A stretch of 64,000 nt of DNA, taken from positions 2,181,001-2,245,000 of the forward strand of contig CALNXK010000072.1 in assembly GCA_942486035.1 (NCBI GenBank). Reading direction: 5' to 3'. The notes below the pieces were generated by a model. It made no database searches and was not told the DNA's origin. It was given only the letters and a program-made list of their open reading frames with translations. The translations under genes and the position numbers were made by a program. Source of the stretch: Porites lobata. Taxonomy: Eukaryota > Cnidaria > Anthozoa > Scleractinia > Poritidae. Positions 25,301 to 31,300 of the stretch are shown here, one piece after another (positions within the stretch are counted from its first letter, which is position 1; every line of letters begins with the position of its first letter).

Positions 25301-28300
25301 AAGGCCAGAACAAAGGTTTGTCTGTGAGCCAGGTATTATCACAACTCGCGAATAAAAATGAGTTACAGTCATCGACCTCGTCAACTGACGAGGAAAACAC
25401 TCCAAAGCGTGGCACCTTTACCTTAGACTCTGTGTCACAGACTTTGCAAGAGGCTGAAGAGAAAGGCTTACCCACATTGGAGGCTCTTCATTGGCTCGCA
25501 TCTGAGAAGGAACGCCATTCATTTGCTGAGACAACTTCAGAAGTGACAAGTCAGCCAAATCCTCAGAATCGAGGAACTTACACTTTAGACACAGTTTCTC
25601 ACGCTATTGAGGAGGCTGTAGAGAAGGGAATCCCAGTTTCTGTGACACTAAACCACTTAGCAAAGGAGGAAAAGCAACAGCGGAATTCCCATGTCCATCA
25701 TGGCAGTGATATCTCTACTAGGGATGGGACGTATGAACTAAAAGGATGTGATGCACACTCTTTGTCGTCCATCACCCGAGACGAGTTTGAAGCTACCTTT
25801 GAAGACACCCTAGAACAACTTGAGGATTGCGTGACTTGCGACAGCGACGAAGAGTTTCCAACATCTCACAGGCGCGAACGGCCCCGTGCGGTGAACTCAG
25901 GGAAACGAGGCACATACGACCTTGAGGACGTGTCTGCTTCTTTTCAAGATGGTGAGAAAGATGGCGTTCCTGTGGTTAAGACGCTTGAGCATTTACCAAA
26001 AAATGACCTTTCCGAGGACGGAAGTGTGAAGATTCAGCTTTCTGAAGAAAGGCGAGGAACTTATACATTGGATGAAGTGTCATGTGCATTACAAACTGCT
26101 TCGGAAGAAGGCATTCCTGTAGTGGAAACTTTGGAGAATTTGGCAAGAAATAAAGAGACAAGTAAGGAGGGTAAAGAGAAAGAAGAAAGTATCGACAAAA
26201 GACGCACATACACTTTAGATGAAGTGTCAAAGTCAATTGAACACGCCAAGAATACTGGAGTACCTGTGATTGAAGTACTGGGGGCTTTGGCAAAGGACAA
26301 ACCAAAGAGCCCGTTACGCCTTAAGATACCAGACCGAGGAGCAGACAACAGGGGTACTTACACCCTTGACGAAGTCAGCCACACTTTAGAACATGCCAAG
26401 CAGAGGGGACTCCCAGTTGTTGACGCGTTAGGACATTTGACTTCTTCTAAAGATTCCCCCGTTAGACAGACACCAGATGCTGTACATCGAAGACAAGAGA
26501 AGCTAATCAACAGGAAGACCTACGCACTGGCCAGTCCTCTGGAGACCATCGGCGAGGGAACCAAGCTACGTCTATATGATGGAAGTAAAAAACGAATGAT
26601 GTCGCCGATAAGTTTCCACGTCAAATCCCAAGAAGCTTTGACATCAAAACCACACAGTAGTGAAAATATCGCTAGCGGCCTAGGTGTCGTTCAAAAGTTG
26701 GATTACTTAACATCAGCTTGCGAGCGTCTGCTTGAAGCGAATGCTAAAGAAATGGCAAGAGATCCCCAGCGAACAGAAAGCTCTCGGCAGAATACGTCGA
26801 ATAACGATTCTGTGCTTGGGTCAAACGAAGTTCGTCCTGAATCTTACACCACTGAGTCCGAACGGAATACGTATTCTTTGGAAAGCGTCTCACTGACAAT
26901 TGACGATGCAAAAGCGAAGGGAATTCCGGTTGTAGAGACGCTAAAAGACGTAAGTTCAGTTAGGAAATCAGAAGCGTCTCAAAGGACAAATCTCATGCGT
27001 CTCAACTCCAAATCTGATTCAGACCTTATAAACGACGGGACCGAAAAAGAGAGTGACAGGCACACACACTCACTGGAGAATGTTTGTAGAACTCTGGAAG
27101 ATGCCAAAATGGCAGGAATACCTGTGATACAAGCTCTAGAGGAACTTACAAATGAACTCGCGGAATTCTCGTTAGCGGCAATGAGCGGAGATTTACTAAT
27201 AACGCAATTAGGAAAGGATAACCGGAAACGGAAACGCTACTCTGAAACAGCCATAAAGGGGCAGTTCTCTTTCACCACCCCCGACGGGTCTCCTTATCCT
27301 CCATCTATACGAAAGGCTTATTCACTAAGCGACATTGCGTTCGCCGTTCAGGAGGCATTCCAGTCTGGTACGTCAGTAGAGGATTTCTTAGACGACATAA
27401 GCTTTGAAAAACCTGCCGAACCAGCTGCGTCCTTCAAGGACGTCAGACCTCGGTCTGTCGATTCCGGATTTGTGTCTTCGTTCTCTGATAATGATATTTC
27501 TTCTCAGAGTTTTGAGTCTTCGCGTGTTCGAGCCAATACATACATTCTTGACAGTTCAAATGAAGATTTGAATTTAGCAAAAGTTGTTGCTCCAGTTAAA
27601 GACCTTGACAACGCCATAGAGCTTTCGCACGTCAGCGAAGACTCCAACCGAAGAACGTTTACGCTTGATCACGTGGACGAGATATCGCGTGATATACCTG
27701 TGATCGAAGCTCTTGAGAAGTTGTCAAACAGTATTGTTTTGAAATCAGATGATACGAAAGAGTTTGAACTAAGCGAACATAATCAAAACACTTCCATTCC
27801 TATTAAATCGAGTATTGGAAGAAGGAAGTCGCCACCAAAACCAAAACGACAGTTTTTGAAGAAACCAAACTCTTTGCAGTCAAACCCTGATTCATTTGTA
27901 ATAGAGTTCTTTGATTCTACTCGTCCCCAGCAAACATTTTCGAAATTCCAGATTAACGATGACAAGGTTGAAAAGGTTTCTGGTATTTTGGAACCTAAAA
28001 AAGACGTTAGGGATACAAAAAACGCCACCTCTTCATCCAATTGCAGCAAGTTGGAAAGTACTGATAGAAATCGCCAAGTTTCCGGATACAAATGTACACT
28101 TGATACTGACTTGTTACCCACAAGGGATGCTGAAATAGTGGGGCTAGAAACAAAGGAGCCTTTGGCAGTGTCAAGCAGCGCGCCTACTCGTAGACGGGCC
28201 ACATGGCGCCCTAGCGGCAGTGTGTTAGACCAAATTGCGAGTCTTATGGATGTTGCCGATGACTGTGGAATATCTCCTACTGATGTTCTTAATCAAATAA

Positions 28301-31300
28301 CCGATTCTGGTTCGGAGGCAAAAGGTTTGTTGGCATAATGATTCCCCGCGAGGATTTATTATGGCTGATCATTTTCTCCTTTCTATTCACGCCGAAGTTC
28401 TTGAGATAAAATTCACTTACTAGAAATTGCCCCCCCGCCCCCCCGCCAAAAAGAAAAAAAGAAAAAAAAGCGAATTCGTCAAATCCTAAAAACGAAATCA
28501 AATAGGGAATGAAGAAGTACAGATTCACATTAGGCGTTCATTTGTAGTCATTAGTACTTTATTTAGTTAGGACAAGCCTATTTACATTCAGTGGAAAAAA
28601 CGATTTCTGTGAAACAGCTCGCCTTAGGTAATGAAGAAGGTAAGATTAGGCCATGCTGTATAGTGGTGTATTTTTGAAGAGGTCAAAAATAGGTCTGGTA
28701 GAACTGTGTTGATCACCCTTTGTGAATGTACGTGTTGTGGCTCAATTCTATCCTTGCTGCAATGTTAAAATTCTTTGGTTTTTGGTTATGGTAATGATGA
28801 CAAGAAGTATAAACAGAGGGAACCAGAACATACCTAAATTTCTCTTTTCTGCAGCCACGGTGTTGTTTTTCCGTAGTCCAGTACCAGCTGTTTTGTTAGG
28901 TAACTGTTTGGGCAAACAATTTTAATTGGCATTAGATTGCGTGACGTTCATGGGTTTGTAACGACGTGCGATTAACAAAGGCTTGTGTTTAAGGTGAAAT
29001 TGAGGAATTGGAACCGGCCGATGCCGAAGATGATCAAGCTGTGACGTCACAACTGGCTTACCTGCGCATGCAGCTTGACGAAAAACGGCGCCATATCGAG
29101 GCTGAGAAACATCGTGCCCAAGCTGAGTGGGAGGATCAGCGTCGGAGACTGGGACAAACTGCGTTTTGGTATGTAATCGGAAAAGCTCAAGGAGGTCAGG
29201 CTGTTGGAGAGGGACCTGGGTTTGAGGTTAGTTATGTGATTTCGTAAGAACAGTTTTGAACACTGCAAACTTGGCTTTTGTAAATTCATCTTTTGTCCTT
29301 AGCTGAACAAAGCTAATTTGACAAAGGTTATGTTATGAAATAACAAGGGTAAACTGTTTATTTTCCCTCAGTTACAAAGTGTGTAATGGAAGTGTTCAAC
29401 AGCGTTTGGTAAATTTAAATAGATACACTGCATTTTTGATGTTGTAATTATTGTAGGCGCTGACATCCGACAAGGCAACTGTTATGAAGTCTCAATCCCA
29501 GGACCAGCCGAGGAAGCCTGTGGCCGAATTTCCAGATCAATCGTCGCCTCCTATTGCTTGGTCATCCCCTTCTAACTCTCCCCTCCCTGCTTCACAACGC
29601 GGTTCTCAAGGTCAGCAGTTTGAGACGCGAGAGTTCCGACTATCGGATTATCCTCCTCGTAATGATTCAGGACCCAACCCTGACATGACACGTCCGTCTT
29701 CCCACTCAGCGGTCGAAGGGAGCTCCAAGAGCAGCTCGGTACCGACGCGCCCGTCATCACATGACCCAGCAGCTACTCGCCAAACCGCACCCGCACGTAA
29801 GTGTTGGAATGTAGACGTTAGCCACGTGACTACCCCATCCCCGTTGGTCCGACCTGAAACAGCGGCTGTAAATATGGAGCTTAAGGAAGAAACTGTCTCT
29901 CCTGAAGAGGGTACTGGAGAAATAGAGGTGGAACATCACACTCCGTACAAGAAAGGACTGGCCATGTTTATAGGTGATGATACAAGCCCCGGAGGTCAGG
30001 TAAGTTGCTAGAATGTAACAGCTACGCATTACCCTTTAGGATAATTTAATTTAAGGTAAATCTGATTTACGTTTCTATTTGCGTAAGCGGTTTGTCTTAA
30101 CCGGAATCAAATCAGTCTCACCTCTTATGCATAAACTCGTGTGTTAAAATATTATGTTTGCATATAATTTATGCAGTGCTTGACTCCAGAACAAGAAAGA
30201 AAACGAGACAAGTTCTTGCGAATGAGACAGAAGAAACAAGAGGAGGACAGGACAAGGAAGGAAGCGGAGCTTGAAAAAAAGAGAAAAAGAGAAGAAAAAC
30301 AACGCGAAAAAGAGATGCTACAAAGAGTGGAAGAAGAAAGACGTCGTAAAGAAGAATTGGAACGACAAAGAGTCGAACAGGAACTGAGAATCAGAGAAGC
30401 ACAAGCCCCGCGAGTCCCAGACTCCTTCGCCACTTACCGCCGCCCGGGGCCTCAGGAACAGCGCTATGATGCAAATGATGACGCAAGCAGCTATTTCGTA
30501 CAGGGTCCCACGCAGCCTTCTGGATTTGCGGAGTTTAGTGGTATGTGCGGTCTTCTCTTTTGATTTTCGTATCATCTATTGCGACTTAAACGAACATTTG
30601 TTGTTAGTGTGTTGGATGTTTCCGAGTTATGAGCCTGGTTGATTTGGCTAAGCCCGGACAAGCCTTTCAGAGTTTGGCGCTTAGAGCATCCAAAATAGTG
30701 TTAAAAGTTATAAGTTGGACTTCTGACTTCTGTTGGGAGCACTCAGAATTTTATTTTCTCGACTGGCCGCGCCAATTATGTTTGAAGTCAAGCTGTAAAG
30801 CCGAGAAAGCAGGCAAAAAATGTGAGCGAAGCCGAGCGAGAATCAAGTGCAAAGCGTCGGGCCACGAAATATTTTAAGAAATGCTATACTGTGATTACTT
30901 TCTTGGTATTCATTGCTATCTCGCTCCCCGCGCCGGCTACATTTATTTTCTTGGTTCTGATTGGTTCTTTTGACAGTCTGCCTGTCATTGATTTTCCAGA
31001 GAAATTTCTTTGGTTTCAGTTTTACGACAGTCGATTGAACACTACTCTAAACTGTCAGTGTTTCTGTTATCAGGTCCTCAGTGTTACGTTAAACCGAGTG
31101 GGAAGTCGAACAGGAAGATCATCATGAACGCCATATCATACGTGTGTTTGTCAGGAACAGTGAACCAGGATCAAAAAGAAAAGTGCCTACAGGTTTGTTA
31201 AAATGAATAATATCAAGTATTTCCAAACACGATGGCGGGAAAACATTACTCACACGGATATGCTGGCCACTTTTTTTCTCTTTACTGCTTTTTTTTTGTG

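Noticed and set aside
23791..28338. A stand-alone 1,515-codon gene starting at ATG 23791
   Set aside because: A good acceptor (ttttgcag) lies just before it, the donor at 28324 joins in phase to the CAMSAP helix exon, and the repeat motif is shared with the upstream giant exon. It is treated as a CAMSAP exon.
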